Notes: a model not told the origin generated them from the letters alone. 64,000 bases of DNA from Metallibacterium scheffleri (GCF_002077135.1 NZ_LDOS01000002.1:682001-746000); one strand, 5' to 3'. Shown: positions 10,380 through 18,527, counted from the first letter of the stretch. Numbers and translations: made by a program.

Positions 10380-13103
10380 TCAGTTCGATCGAACCGGCAA
10401 TGGGGACAGCTTCTCCTCGACCCGATCACACTGCTTGTCCTTGAGCATCACGAACCGGCAATGGCCTTCCGACAGGTTGGCCCACAGGCCGCCGATCAAC
10501 CGGTCATCCTCCGCGCCAGCCCAACGATCCGCGCCCTTGTACTCAACCGCGAGAATCGGCCCCGGCTGGCCTGCCGCACCGGGCAACTGGCACAGAAAGT
10601 CCGGGTAGAAGCGCCCATCGGCCTTCTGCAGAAAGAATGAACTGCCTTCGCGCCGCACGAGGTTGCGTACCCAGAACTGGATGCGGCCCTGCTGCGCCCA
10701 CGTATCCAACTGGCAGGCACATTCGAACTCTTCCTTGCTGTCGAAGTCGCCCATGCGTCCATAGAAATGCTTGCGGAAATCGAAGTGCCCGAAGCGCCCG
10801 TCGTAGTCGCGGCTTGGCGCATAGGCCTGGGCATGAAACTCGAAGGCGTAGTGATCGCTCACCGCCACGCGCGAGGCGGCATCGTCACCGAACAGGGCCT
10901 GCTGATAGGCCTTGCCGACGGTCTGCTTGCGCAGTTCGCGAATGCGCGCCTCGATCAGATTGCGGATCAGGAATTTCTGCAGGTTGGCACGTGCCAGCGT
11001 GAAGCCTTCCCGGCGCAGCAAGTCGGTGAGCCACGCCGCGACAAATGCCTGTTTGCTGGCATGAGTCAGCGACGGCTCGGGCAGGTTGCGGCACAGCCAG
11101 GTGGCGATGCGAACCTCATCCCAGTTTTCGGGTTGATAGACGAGGCCCAGATCGCGCTGCAACTCGGGCAGGAAGCGCGAGACCACGTGGCCGCCGTCAT
11201 CGATGTCGATCTCGCCGCCTTCCGATACTTTCAGTGCCGCGCCCAATGCCGCCAGGTCATTCGCCGTCGGTGCCGCATCGTAGGGCGACAAGTCCCACGG
11301 GTACTCGAGCACCTCCGGGTCATCGAACAACTGCAATTCGCCTTGCACGCGCAGCGCGAGTTGCGGCACGCGGAAGCGTTCGCCCCGTTCAGCGGGCGTC
11401 TGGAAGAATTCAATCGCCGTGGTGCGGCTGACTTCGGCGGCTTCCACGATCGCCGCTGCCGCCGTTTCGGAGGTGACCGAGGCCTTGAGGACTTCGGCCT
11501 CATCTGCCGTGAGCGGCGTGCTGATGGTCAGCGTGTTGCGCTTGCCGTCCCAGCTCACCTTGTCGCGCACGGGCTTCGGCACGCTCTTCAGGTCGGGTTT
11601 TTCGGTCAAGGTAATCGCCACCGGCCGAACGACCACGCGCCCGGCGTGACCCGCCAGATCCAGCCGCGCCTGCTCAGGCAGTGCGGCGGTAACGAACTCG
11701 GTGACTTCGCGCCGCTCGAAACCCGCGCCCGCCACCAGACGGTCACGCAACGCGCCTGCCGTCTCGGCGAAGTTGCGCGACACCACGAAGGCATAGGACT
11801 GATTCAAGGCCTTGGCCTGCCGATGGGCCGCATCAGGCTGCCGCAACACACGCCCGAGCAATTGTTCCACCGCCGTCGCCGATGACAAGGACGCCATGCT
11901 CACCAGGATGTAGGCAAACGGGCAATCCCAGCCCTCGGCCAGCGCCTTCTGGGTGATGACGAATTTCACCGGGCAGGCCGGGTCGGCGATGCCGCCCTTG
12001 TAGTCGGTCTCGATCTGCTCCAGGCCCTTTTCCTCGCCGGTGGCGACCACGATTTCCTCCACCGGAATGCGATGGTTGGCGATCAGCTCTTTGCGCACGC
12101 GCTCATAATCCAGCGTCTCGATGCCGGCGCGGCGCGGCTCCGACTGGATCAACACCAAGGGCCGCAGATAGGCCGCACCTGCGCGGCGTTCTTCATCCGC
12201 CAGCTTGTGCAGGGCGTCGCGTCGGCCAATGGCATCGGCCAGACACTGCTGCCAGTTGGGTTCGGTTTCCAGCACCACCGGCAGCTTGATCATTTCCTCC
12301 GCCTTCAACTCGGCGGCGGACACGCTGTGCAGCACGTTGCTGGGCGTGCGCTCCAAGTCGGGCGTGGCGGTCAGTTCCAGCACCCCGCTCGGGCGGAAGC
12401 GCGCCAGCATGTCGAAGGCCAGCTCGGTGCGGCTGTTGTGCGCCTCGTCCACCACCACGAACGGGCGGCGCAGGCGCAGCACGTTGGCCAGCGAATACGG
12501 CGTGGTGCGCTCGCTGCCCTCGCCATCGGTCAGCAATTCGTCGCGCTGCGTAGGTGACAGGTTGTCGAAGTGGTGCATCAGCGCGCCACTGGACTGATAC
12601 ACCTTGCGGCACTCTTCCTCTTCCACCTGGAACGCCTGCCGCGTGGCGACAATCACCGTGGTCGAAGTGTCCAGCGTGGCGCGGGTCACGCTCTTGGCTT
12701 CTTCCAGATCGAGCACCGTGATCGGCCCCACCTCGCGCAGCGCGGTGTGATACGGGTGACTGCGATTTTTCAGCGCCTTGATCGTCTGCTCACGGATCGG
12801 CTTACTGGGCACCAGCCACACAATCACGCTGTGCTCGCAACGCAGCAGATGTGTATTGACGAGTTGCACGCTTTTCGCCGCCAGCCAGGTCTTGCCGCCA
12901 CCGGTGGGCACGCGCAGGCAGAAGTACGGCATGTCGGACGGAAAGCCCGATAGCGGGTGGTACGCATTGCCGCGCCCCCACAGACGCTCCGTGGTGGCGG
13001 TAAAGGCAATCGAGGGCGACGGCAGTTCGTGGCAGGTCTTGAAATAGGCCTCGACGCTGTCGAGCACTTGCTGCTGGTAGACCTTGGGCGCGAAGGCGGT
13101 CAT
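10380..13103 (-). CDS. Type III restriction enzyme, Res subunit
   Basis: A 907-aa DEAD/DEAH helicase-nuclease. The helicase core has the Walker A PTGGGKTWLAAK near residue 66, DEAH-box VVDEAHNSRTEL near residue 219 and a late motif VEQLLGRVLRQP. The C-terminus carries a PD-(D/E)XK nuclease signature (FYPDFLCQL, then ILAVEYKG). With the Mod subunit it cleaves DNA with inversely oriented unmethylated sites, using ATP. Its ATG overlaps the stop of the small gene upstream (ATGA), so the kinase/small-protein module and the nuclease are translated in series. All motifs appear intact. Confidence 0.9.
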   Translation of the reverse strand: MTAFAPKVYQQQVLDSVEAYFKTCHELPSPSIAFTATTERLWGRGNAYHPLSGFPSDMPYFCLRVPTGGGKTWLAAKSVQLVNTHLLRCEHSVIVWLVPSKPIREQTIKALKNRSHPYHTALREVGPITVLDLEEAKSVTRATLDTSTTVIVATRQAFQVEEEECRKVYQSSGALMHHFDNLSPTQRDELLTDGEGSERTTPYSLANVLRLRRPFVVVDEAHNSRTELAFDMLARFRPSGVLELTATPDLERTPSNVLHSVSAAELKAEEMIKLPVVLETEPNWQQCLADAIGRRDALHKLADEERRAGAAYLRPLVLIQSEPRRAGIETLDYERVRKELIANHRIPVEEIVVATGEEKGLEQIETDYKGGIADPACPVKFVITQKALAEGWDCPFAYILVSMASLSSATAVEQLLGRVLRQPDAAHRQAKALNQSYAFVVSRNFAETAGALRDRLVAGAGFERREVTEFVTAALPEQARLDLAGHAGRVVVRPVAITLTEKPDLKSVPKPVRDKVSWDGKRNTLTISTPLTADEAEVLKASVTSETAAAAIVEAAEVSRTTAIEFFQTPAERGERFRVPQLALRVQGELQLFDDPEVLEYPWDLSPYDAAPTANDLAALGAALKVSEGGEIDIDDGGHVVSRFLPELQRDLGLVYQPENWDEVRIATWLCRNLPEPSLTHASKQAFVAAWLTDLLRREGFTLARANLQKFLIRNLIEARIRELRKQTVGKAYQQALFGDDAASRVAVSDHYAFEFHAQAYAPSRDYDGRFGHFDFRKHFYGRMGDFDSKEEFECACQLDTWAQQGRIQFWVRNLVRREGSSFFLQKADGRFYPDFLCQLPGAAGQPGPILAVEYKGADRWAGAEDDRLIGGLWANLSEGHCRFVMLKDKQCDRVEEKLSPLPVRSN

Positions 13104-13318
13104 CGCTGATCACCGTAGGGTGCGCCCGGTTCCTGTATGGCTTGCGCCGGTGCGGCGGCATCGGGCTGCAGGAGCTCGACGACGCCCCGACGGCTGATCA
13201 CGATGACCGTGCCCGTGCGTGCCGCCAATTCCCGTGCGCGTTGTGCGGCTCGCTGCATCGCACGCAGCGACAGGCGCAGATCGGCGTCGCGCGCCGTTTC
13301 GATGGGCTGTCGGTTCAT
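13100..13318 (-). CDS. Small protein in a restriction operon, partner of the zeta-like kinase
   Basis: A 72-aa charged protein of unknown function. Its centre (MQRAAQRARELAARTGTV) is a helix followed by a short strand-turn (VIVISRRGVVEL). A clearly related 65-aa protein at 41161-41358 occupies the same position in the type I restriction operon: its centre reads LRRAAHIARELALRTGTP. Both are translated through 4-nt overlaps directly after a zeta-like kinase. An antitoxin or regulatory role is an inference from size and pairing only. No catalytic motif is visible. Confidence 0.7.
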   Translation of the reverse strand: MNRQPIETARDADLRLSLRAMQRAAQRARELAARTGTVIVISRRGVVELLQPDAAAPAQAIQEPGAPYGDQR

Positions 13319-13839
13319 GGTTTCTCGCTCCAGTCCAGCAACACCGGCGCGGTGCCGGCGTTGTCATACAGCGCCCAGGCGTCGACGAGCGGCCCGTACA
13401 GACGCTCGAAGTTTTCCCGGCCGGCAGCAAAGCGTCTTCGGATCGTCACTTCGGGGATGTCGTGCCCGCCCTGGCGCACCCGCTGGGCGACGCGGGCGAT
13501 GGCGGCCTCGGCGCTGTCGAGCTGCAGAAAGATCAGCTTCACCCGGTAGCCCGCGGCCTGCCAGGCGCGGATGTGCTGCAGATAGCCGCGCCCCGCGAGC
13601 GTCGTCTCGAAGGCGAAGCTTTCGCGGGCGGCAAAGTGCCGATCCAACTCGTGCAGCATCAGGCGCCCGGCCTGCATGGCGGCGCTCTCCGGCGCAAACG
13701 GTGCCAGCCCGGCGGCGATCAGGTCGGCATTGACGAACACCGGGCAATCCGCCTCGTGGGGCAGGAACTCGCGCGCGAACGTCGTCTTGCCCGCGCCGTT
13801 GGGCCCGGCAATGACGATGACCTTCAGCGCGTCGGTCAT
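13315..13839 (-). CDS. Zeta-toxin-like / COG4185-type P-loop kinase in a type III restriction operon
   Basis: A 174-aa P-loop protein resembling the predicted ABC-type ATPase/kinase group related to zeta toxins. Walker A is IAGPNGAGKTTFAREF (residues about 10-25). The following motifs FVNADLIAAGLAPF and FAFETTLAGRGY match the substrate-side residues of this kinase group. It starts 2 nt after the mod stop and overlaps the small downstream gene by 4 nt. A second copy with more than half of its residues identical lies in the type I system at 40643-41164. Zeta kinases phosphorylate UDP-N-acetylglucosamine; whether this branch does is unknown. Confidence 0.8.
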   Translation of the reverse strand: MTDALKVIVIAGPNGAGKTTFAREFLPHEADCPVFVNADLIAAGLAPFAPESAAMQAGRLMLHELDRHFAARESFAFETTLAGRGYLQHIRAWQAAGYRVKLIFLQLDSAEAAIARVAQRVRQGGHDIPEVTIRRRFAAGRENFERLYGPLVDAWALYDNAGTAPVLLDWSEKP

Positions 13840-13841
13840 CG

Positions 13842-15551
13842 CTACGGCTCCAGCGCGTAAGGCGTCTGCTTGAAGGTGATGCCCTCGCGTGCAGCGCGGC
13901 CGCCCATGCGGTTGGCGGCGGCGTAGATCACTTTCGGGCCGGCAAACCGGGGCAACACATCGAACACTGGGCCGGTGAGCACGTTGCCGCCGGCCACCGA
14001 GCGGTCCTTGAGGATGCCGTTGTACAGCAGGTAGATCGCGCGACCCTCGTGCACGCCCAGCAGCGGCGACAGTTTTTCTCCCTCTCCCGCCGGGAGAGGG
14101 CCGGGGTGAGGGCGCGCCGTGCCGGTTTCGGCGAACCAGACGAACTCGGCCAGTTGCGCGAATGTCACATCGCTGCGGATCTGACCGTCGGCGTCGAATA
14201 GGGGTTCTGCGGAAAGACGACAGAACTGGAAGCCGCCGCCGAGGCCTTCGACGATTTTCTCCCCTCGCCCGCTGGCGGGAGCGGGAGCGGGGTCGGGGAT
14301 GAGGGCGCCTTTGGTGTAGCCGGTGGCCACGCGCTTGACCCGCTCGGCGGTGACGGTGCGGGCGATGTTCTCGTCCATCTCGACCAGGATGAAACGGCGC
14401 TGGCCGCCATCCTCGGCGTTTTGCTTGAGCACCGCGTGGCCGGTGGTACCGGAACCGGCGAAGCTATCGAGCACGAGAGAATCCGCATCTGTTGCAATTT
14501 GCAGGATGCGTTGGATGAGCAAGGACGGCTTAGGCGTTGCGAAATCTGATACCGAAGGGATGTCGTGCAGCACTTCGCGCAGTTCCTTGCGCGAGCCATC
14601 GGTGTGGCCGGCAAATTCGTGTGGCCATAGTGTTTGCGGCACCACCCCATCATTGCGGAGCAAATGTTTGTAGCGCTTATAGGCAGGCACTTTGCCCTTG
14701 CCGTCCTTGCCCCAGTAGATCAAACCCTCTGCCACATGTCGTTGATGCTCTTCCTGCGAGTAGGCCCAGACGCGGGTGCGCTTGGGCCAGATTTCCTCGC
14801 CTGTGTTGGGATTGGTGACGGGGTAGTAGAGGTTTGGGCGTTCTTCGGCTGTTTTGGCACAGGTGTAGTCACTGTTACGAAATTGCCCTCTGTCATCTTC
14901 ATGCTTGTACTGGCTATCTTTTTCTTCCCCACGCGGCAGCAGGTTACGCTGCCAACTGGGCGATCGCTGATAAACCAGCACAAAGTCGTGCATTGGGGCA
15001 ATGGTTTTGTGATCGTTGGATACGGCGTACTTCTTTTGCCAGATGATCGTGCCCACAAAGTTGCGGGCTTCAAAAATCTCATCCATCAACAGCCGTAGCG
15101 TAGCCACCTCGTTGTCGTCGATGGACACGAAAATCGCACCGTCCTCGCGCAGGAACTGCTTCAAGAGAACCAGGCGCGGATACATCATGCACAGCCAGCG
15201 GTCGTGCCGGTCCAGCGTTTCGCCTTCCTTGCCGACGACCTCGCCCAGCCACTTGCGAATCTCCGGGCTGTTGACGTTGTCGTTGTAAACCCAGCCTTCG
15301 TTGCCGGTGTTGTAGGGCGGGTCGATGTAGATGCACTTCACCTGTCCGGCGTAGCGCGGCAGCAGCGCCTTGAGCGCGTGCAGGTTGTCGCCCTGCACGA
15401 TCAGGTTGCCGCCGTAGTCGCCCTCATCCCCGACCCCGCTCCCGGAGGGCGATGGGAGCGAGAGTTCCGGCACCGGCTCCAGCAGGCGGAACGGTACCTC
15501 GCGATGGTGTTTGACGACGGCGGCCTTGCCGATCCAGTTCAATGTTGGCAT
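13842..15551 (-). CDS. Type III DNA methyltransferase (Mod), beta-class adenine-specific
   Basis: A 569-aa N6-adenine methyltransferase and specificity subunit of the type III system. Motif IV (IYIDPPYNTGNEGW) lies near residue 95 and the AdoMet-binding motif (LDSFAGSGTTGHAVL) near residue 365, the beta-class order, with target recognition sequence between them. Three segments are unusual: SLPSPSGSGVGDEGDYGG near residue 33, LIPDPAPAPASGRGEK near residue 413 and TARPHPGPLPAGEGEK near residue 480. They interrupt otherwise family-like sequence and are encoded by a palindromic repeat family (see findings). The reading frame stays open through all three. Confidence 0.9.
   Translation of the reverse strand: MPTLNWIGKAAVVKHHREVPFRLLEPVPELSLPSPSGSGVGDEGDYGGNLIVQGDNLHALKALLPRYAGQVKCIYIDPPYNTGNEGWVYNDNVNSPEIRKWLGEVVGKEGETLDRHDRWLCMMYPRLVLLKQFLREDGAIFVSIDDNEVATLRLLMDEIFEARNFVGTIIWQKKYAVSNDHKTIAPMHDFVLVYQRSPSWQRNLLPRGEEKDSQYKHEDDRGQFRNSDYTCAKTAEERPNLYYPVTNPNTGEEIWPKRTRVWAYSQEEHQRHVAEGLIYWGKDGKGKVPAYKRYKHLLRNDGVVPQTLWPHEFAGHTDGSRKELREVLHDIPSVSDFATPKPSLLIQRILQIATDADSLVLDSFAGSGTTGHAVLKQNAEDGGQRRFILVEMDENIARTVTAERVKRVATGYTKGALIPDPAPAPASGRGEKIVEGLGGGFQFCRLSAEPLFDADGQIRSDVTFAQLAEFVWFAETGTARPHPGPLPAGEGEKLSPLLGVHEGRAIYLLYNGILKDRSVAGGNVLTGPVFDVLPRFAGPKVIYAAANRMGGRAAREGITFKQTPYALEP
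14080..14113 (-). repeat. GC-rich palindromic repeat inserted in frame in mod (copy 1)
   Basis: An imperfect palindrome with the core CTCTCCCGCCGGGAGAG, followed by GGGGTGAGGG. It encodes the PHPGPLPAGEGE segment of Mod. Peptides of this type are a known product of intergenic palindromes that invade genes in proteobacteria. Two related copies lie in the same gene. Confidence 0.6.
14260..14305 (-). repeat. GC-rich palindromic repeat inserted in frame in mod (copy 2)
   Basis: The segment begins CTCCCCTCGCCCGCTGGCGG. Its last 23 bases (14283-14305) are the perfect reverse complement of 15421-15443. It encodes the DPAPAPASGRGE stretch, which splits a region that in the family normally reads GYTKG followed directly by EGLGGGF. 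Confidence 0.6.
15421..15463 (+). repeat. GC-rich palindromic repeat inserted in frame in mod (copy 3)
   Basis: Opposite in orientation to copy 2 and sharing a 23-bp perfect inverted match with it (15421-15443 against 14283-14305). It encodes the SLPSPSGSGVGDEG insert just ahead of the conserved GNLIVQGDNLHALK-type segment. Confidence 0.6.
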
Positions 15552-15563
15552 TCAGCCCATCCC

Positions 15564-15782
15564 TCAAGCTGTGCGCGATGGCGTCTGGCCATCGCTGCGT
15601 TGTTCTTCATCCGCGCCCCCGGCGCGCACCCAGTCGTCCACCTCGGACAGCCTGAACTTCCACAGGCGCCCGACGCGGTGCGCTGGCAATCCCCGATGCT
15701 CGCGCCAGCGATAGATAGTGTCCTTGGCCACGCCAAGATGCTGGGCGACCTGCTCGACGGAAACCCACGGTTCTATGGTCAT
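15564..15782 (-). CDS. Helix-turn-helix protein (excisionase/MerR-type), likely regulator of the type III operon
   Basis: A 72-aa protein from the ATG at 15782. It has a compact DNA-binding domain of the excisionase/AlpA type (VSVEQVAQHLGVAKDTIYRW, then VGRLWKFRLSEVDDWV). It ends 12 nt before the mod start and is the first gene of the leftward operon, a position often taken by a controller of restriction-modification expression. A longer open frame upstream (to 15890) exists but its N-terminus does not look like coding sequence. A role as recombination directionality factor is also possible. Confidence 0.75.
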   Translation of the reverse strand: MTIEPWVSVEQVAQHLGVAKDTIYRWREHRGLPAHRVGRLWKFRLSEVDDWVRAGGADEEQRSDGQTPSRTA

Positions 15783-16003
15783 GGCGTCCGCGCTTGCCAA
15801 CTGGAAGCGACTCAAGTGGATGAAACCGGATGAAAGTCTATCAGTGCTCCGGTGGCCGCGGTTGACGATGAACCGCATCGCGTCATGCATTTATTTTGCG
15901 CGGCAAGCGCTGCGGGCAAGTGGGCGGATTTGCGAGGGCTGCCAGCGAGTTGCGTGGAATTCACAACCTGGGTTGTGCCGAATCAACGGACTTTCGGAGT
16001 CTG

Positions 16004-16477
16004 CTACGCAGGCAGCATCAGTCCGCGCAACTTTGCCGCCGAGCCAGGTAGCCCCTGGCGCTCGATGGTATCGAGGTGCTGGGGTTTGTCGACTGGCGGA
16101 TTCCGCAGAGACGAGCGCAGTCGCTCGACGGCGCCGAGCACGATGCCAGGCGCAAGATCGATGACGTGCTGCACGAAGGCATCGGGGTGCTGGGCTGCAA
16201 TTCCGTAGGGATCAAGAGCCGCCTTCGGAAAATCCGACCGATTGAAGGTCACGATCACATCCGCGCGTCCCCGGATTGCAGCGGCGAGCACATGCCGGTC
16301 ATCGGCATCGGGTAGGGTCAACGCTGGGATCAGCGGCTCGTAGTTCTCGACTAGCGCATCACGCACGTGCGCGTTCATCAGATCACGCGTTCGCCCCAGC
16401 TGAGCCGCGGTGAAATCGGCCACGCGCCGGAACTCAGTAGCCCATGTCCAGCTTCTGGCCCTGCTCGGCAAGCGCAT
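16004..16477 (-). pseudogene. PIN-domain toxin remnant (N-terminus missing)
   Basis: The visible part matches the C-terminal two thirds of a PIN-domain RNase: LVENYEPLIPALTLPDADDRHVLAAAIRGRADVIVTFNRSDFP contains the central and C-terminal acidic residues. The N-terminal ~55 residues with the first catalytic aspartate are absent. Family-like sequence begins only at RVADFTAAQLGRTRDL, right after the stop codon of the antitoxin gene, and residues before it are only the other frame of the antitoxin end. A deletion therefore seems to have joined the antitoxin gene to the middle of the toxin gene. The product should be inactive as an RNase. Confidence 0.65.
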
Positions 16478-16901
16478 CCAGTGCCTTCAGCCGGGCCTCG
16501 TCTTCGACAGACTTGTAGCGCATCAAATCGCGGAACAGCACACGCCGGCGCGTGCCAACCTTGCGATGAGGAATTTTCCCGGCCTCGAGCAGTTGCACAA
16601 GATAGGGCCGGGAGACGTTCAGCAAATCGGCTGCTTCCTGGGTCGTCAGTTCAGCATGCACTGGGATCAGCGTGACGGCGTTGCCTTGGGCCATCTGGGT
16701 CAAAATGTCCACGAGCAATCTGAGCGCGGCGGCTGGCAGCGTGATGCGCTGATCAGGGTGGCCGGGTTCAGCCAGTTCCACCGGCTCGGTGCCATGGGCC
16801 TTCAGATAGCGGGCCAACACCCGGCTGGATTGCTGCGCCTGCACCGACTCCTTCTCGGTCGGGATGATTGGATCGAATGACTTGAGGGCAATTGCGTTCA
16901 T
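16434..16901 (-). CDS. Excisionase-family antitoxin of the PIN-toxin locus
   Basis: A 155-aa protein from the ATG at 16901, which is preceded by GGAG. The C-terminal half has a DNA-binding helix-turn-helix (LTTQEAADLLNVSRPYLVQL, then GKIPHRKVGTRRRVLFRDL). The N-terminal half is a helical region (SSRVLARYLKAHG and LPAAALRLLVDILTQMAQG). Proteins with this layout are usually encoded just upstream of PIN-domain toxins and act as antitoxin and repressor. Here the antitoxin is intact although the toxin is truncated, so it may persist as an orphan regulator. Confidence 0.75.
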   Translation of the reverse strand: MNAIALKSFDPIIPTEKESVQAQQSSRVLARYLKAHGTEPVELAEPGHPDQRITLPAAALRLLVDILTQMAQGNAVTLIPVHAELTTQEAADLLNVSRPYLVQLLEAGKIPHRKVGTRRRVLFRDLMRYKSVEDEARLKALDALAEQGQKLDMGY

Positions 16902-17111
16902 GGGAATCTCCGTGGTCACGGAAGGGCCACTGGGCATAGCCTAACGCACAGACGAAATGAACGAAACAAACGAATCATCCTGAATAGACGATCAGCTAAC
17001 AGGCGACCATCAGCCGCGCGCGGGCCAACCACACGCGCGGTGAGACGCCCTTCCTGCTGCGCGGGCTGATCGTCGGCGAGGACGCGCGGGCGCTGACCAC
17101 CAGGCAAGAAA

Positions 17112-17133
17112 AAGCCCGCTGGAATGCGGGCTT
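17112..17133 (-). terminator. Rho-independent terminator resembling the tmRNA terminator
   Basis: Read on the minus strand, AAGCCCGC pairs with GCGGGCTT across a 6-nt loop and is followed by a T-run. The tmRNA terminator at 55391-55416 has the same form (AAGCCC/GGGCTT then Ts), and the ~30-nt sequences between each terminator and the next AATTGGTGG are also similar. Confidence 0.6.
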
Positions 17134-17164
17134 GAAGGTATTTCCGGGATGTTGAAGTTAACTG

Positions 17165-17180
17165 AATTGGTGGTGGGATG
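17165..17180. other. att-like remnant (ssrA 3'-flank-like)
   Basis: AATTGGTGGTGGGATG shares AATTGGTGG with the tmRNA 3' end at 55448. It lies 31 nt from a tmRNA-like terminator, against 30 nt at the genuine tmRNA. It may mark an older integration event. The match is short and the adjoining sequence does not form a tRNA T-arm. Confidence 0.3.
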
Positions 17181-17292
17181 CTACCCATTTCGAGATGAGG
17201 CAACCCGTCGTGCGGCGATTGGCGCCACCTTTCTCCGCACCATGTGCGGCGAAAGACTTGCGTGTGCGGAGAATGCAGCCCATAATCTCCGC

Positions 17293-18429
17293 ATGAAAAG
17301 CGGCGATTACAAGTACATCTGGCAGTCCAACGACTGGCCGAACTGGCACTTCGACCTGGCGGCACTGGCTGGGCCTATGGCTGAGGCCAGTCGCGCCCAA
17401 GGACTCCTAATGGGCCGTCTGGCCGACGTCGGCATGGCCCTGCGCGATCAGGCCAGCCTGGCGGCGCTTGCCGAAGACGTGGTCAAGACCAGCCAGATCG
17501 AGGGTGAGCAGCTCAACGTCGAATCCGTGCGCTCATCCATCGCCCGCAGGTTGGGCGTGGACATCGGCGCCCTGGCCCCGGTCGATCGACACGTCGAAGG
17601 CGTGGTCGAGATGGTGCTCGATGCCACGGCCAACTGCCATGCGCCGGTGTCGCGTGAGCGGTTGTTCGGCTGGCATGCCGCGCTGTTTCCTACCGGCTAC
17701 TCCGGGCTCTCCAGGATCAAGGTCGGCGGCTGGCGCGACGATGACAGTGGTCCGATGCGGGTGGTCTCGGGCCCAATCGGCCGCCAGCGTGTGCATTTCG
17801 AAGCGCCGCCCGCCGATCGCCTCGAGGCCGAAACCAGCCGATTCCTTGACTGGGTGAATGGCGCGTCGAACGAGCCGCCACTGCTCAAAGCTGGCCTCGG
17901 CCATCTGTGGTTCGTCACGCTGCACCCGTTCGACGATGGCAATGGACGTATCGCCCGAGCCATCGGTGATCTGCTGCTGGCACGCGCCGACGGCAGCCCG
18001 CAACGCTTCTACAGTTTGTCGGCGCAGATCCAGCGCGAACGCAAGGCTTACTACGACATCCTGGAGCAGACCCAGAAACGGTCTCTGGACGTCACCGAGT
18101 GGCTCGCCTGGTTCCTCGACACGCTCCATCGCGCTGTCGACCAGGCGCAGCACACACTCGATGCCGTGTTGACCAAGACGCGGTTCTGGCAGCGCTGGGC
18201 GACCACGCCACTGAACGAGCGGCAGGTGAGGTTGCTGAACAAGCTGCCCGACGGGTTCGAAGGCAAGCTCACCAGCAGTAAGTGGGCTGCCATTGCCAAG
18301 TGCTCGCCGGACACGGCTTTGCGCGACATCAACGACCTGCTTGCGCGGGGCGTGCTGCGGAAATCGGATGCAGGCGGGCGTAGCACCAGCTATGTATTGG
18401 TTGAGTCTGCAGCGGGGGAAGGCGAATGA
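17293..18429 (+). CDS. Fic-domain protein (AMPylase), class II with N-terminal inhibitory motif
   Basis: A 378-aa protein from the ATG at 17293 (MKSGDYKYIWQSNDWPNWHF). An upstream in-frame start at 17149 would add 48 residues that overlap att-like sequence and do not look like coding. Near residue 211 is the full Fic motif HPFDDGNGRIAR (catalytic His). Near residue 67 is SQIEG, the inhibitory-helix motif whose Glu blocks ATP binding in class II Fic proteins. A winged-helix-like C-terminus (KLTSSKWAAIAKCSPDTALRDINDLLARG) follows. It transfers AMP or a related group to protein hydroxyls. The target is unknown. It is a single gene between two att-like sites. Confidence 0.88.
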   Translation: MKSGDYKYIWQSNDWPNWHFDLAALAGPMAEASRAQGLLMGRLADVGMALRDQASLAALAEDVVKTSQIEGEQLNVESVRSSIARRLGVDIGALAPVDRHVEGVVEMVLDATANCHAPVSRERLFGWHAALFPTGYSGLSRIKVGGWRDDDSGPMRVVSGPIGRQRVHFEAPPADRLEAETSRFLDWVNGASNEPPLLKAGLGHLWFVTLHPFDDGNGRIARAIGDLLLARADGSPQRFYSLSAQIQRERKAYYDILEQTQKRSLDVTEWLAWFLDTLHRAVDQAQHTLDAVLTKTRFWQRWATTPLNERQVRLLNKLPDGFEGKLTSSKWAAIAKCSPDTALRDINDLLARGVLRKSDAGGRSTSYVLVESAAGEGE

Positions 18430-18498
18430 ATGAAGACGCAGGCGTTCGCAGGAACCCGCACGAGTACACGGGAACCGGCGCGATCAGGCAAGAAAAAA

Positions 18499-18520
18499 CC
18501 CCAACCGGGACCGGTTGGGG
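18499..18520. terminator. Terminator between fic and the island attachment site
   Basis: A perfect 10-bp stem CCCCAACCGG/CCGGTTGGGG with a GA loop, an A-run on the left and GTTTGTT on the right, so it can act in both directions. It lies 7 nt before the attachment repeat. Confidence 0.75.
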
Positions 18521-18527
18521 GTTTGTT

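Noticed and set aside
17014-17150. Short + strand frame reading TRGETPFLLRGLIVGEDARAL, like the end of a serine recombinase
   Set aside because: Only about 25 residues show the resemblance, the Cys residues of that family are missing and no upstream recombinase sequence exists. At most it is a decayed fragment.
17149-17292. N-terminal extension of the Fic protein to an ATG at 17149
   Set aside because: The 48 extra residues cover att-like sequence, do not resemble Fic N-termini, and MKSGDYKYIWQ at 17293 is a typical start.
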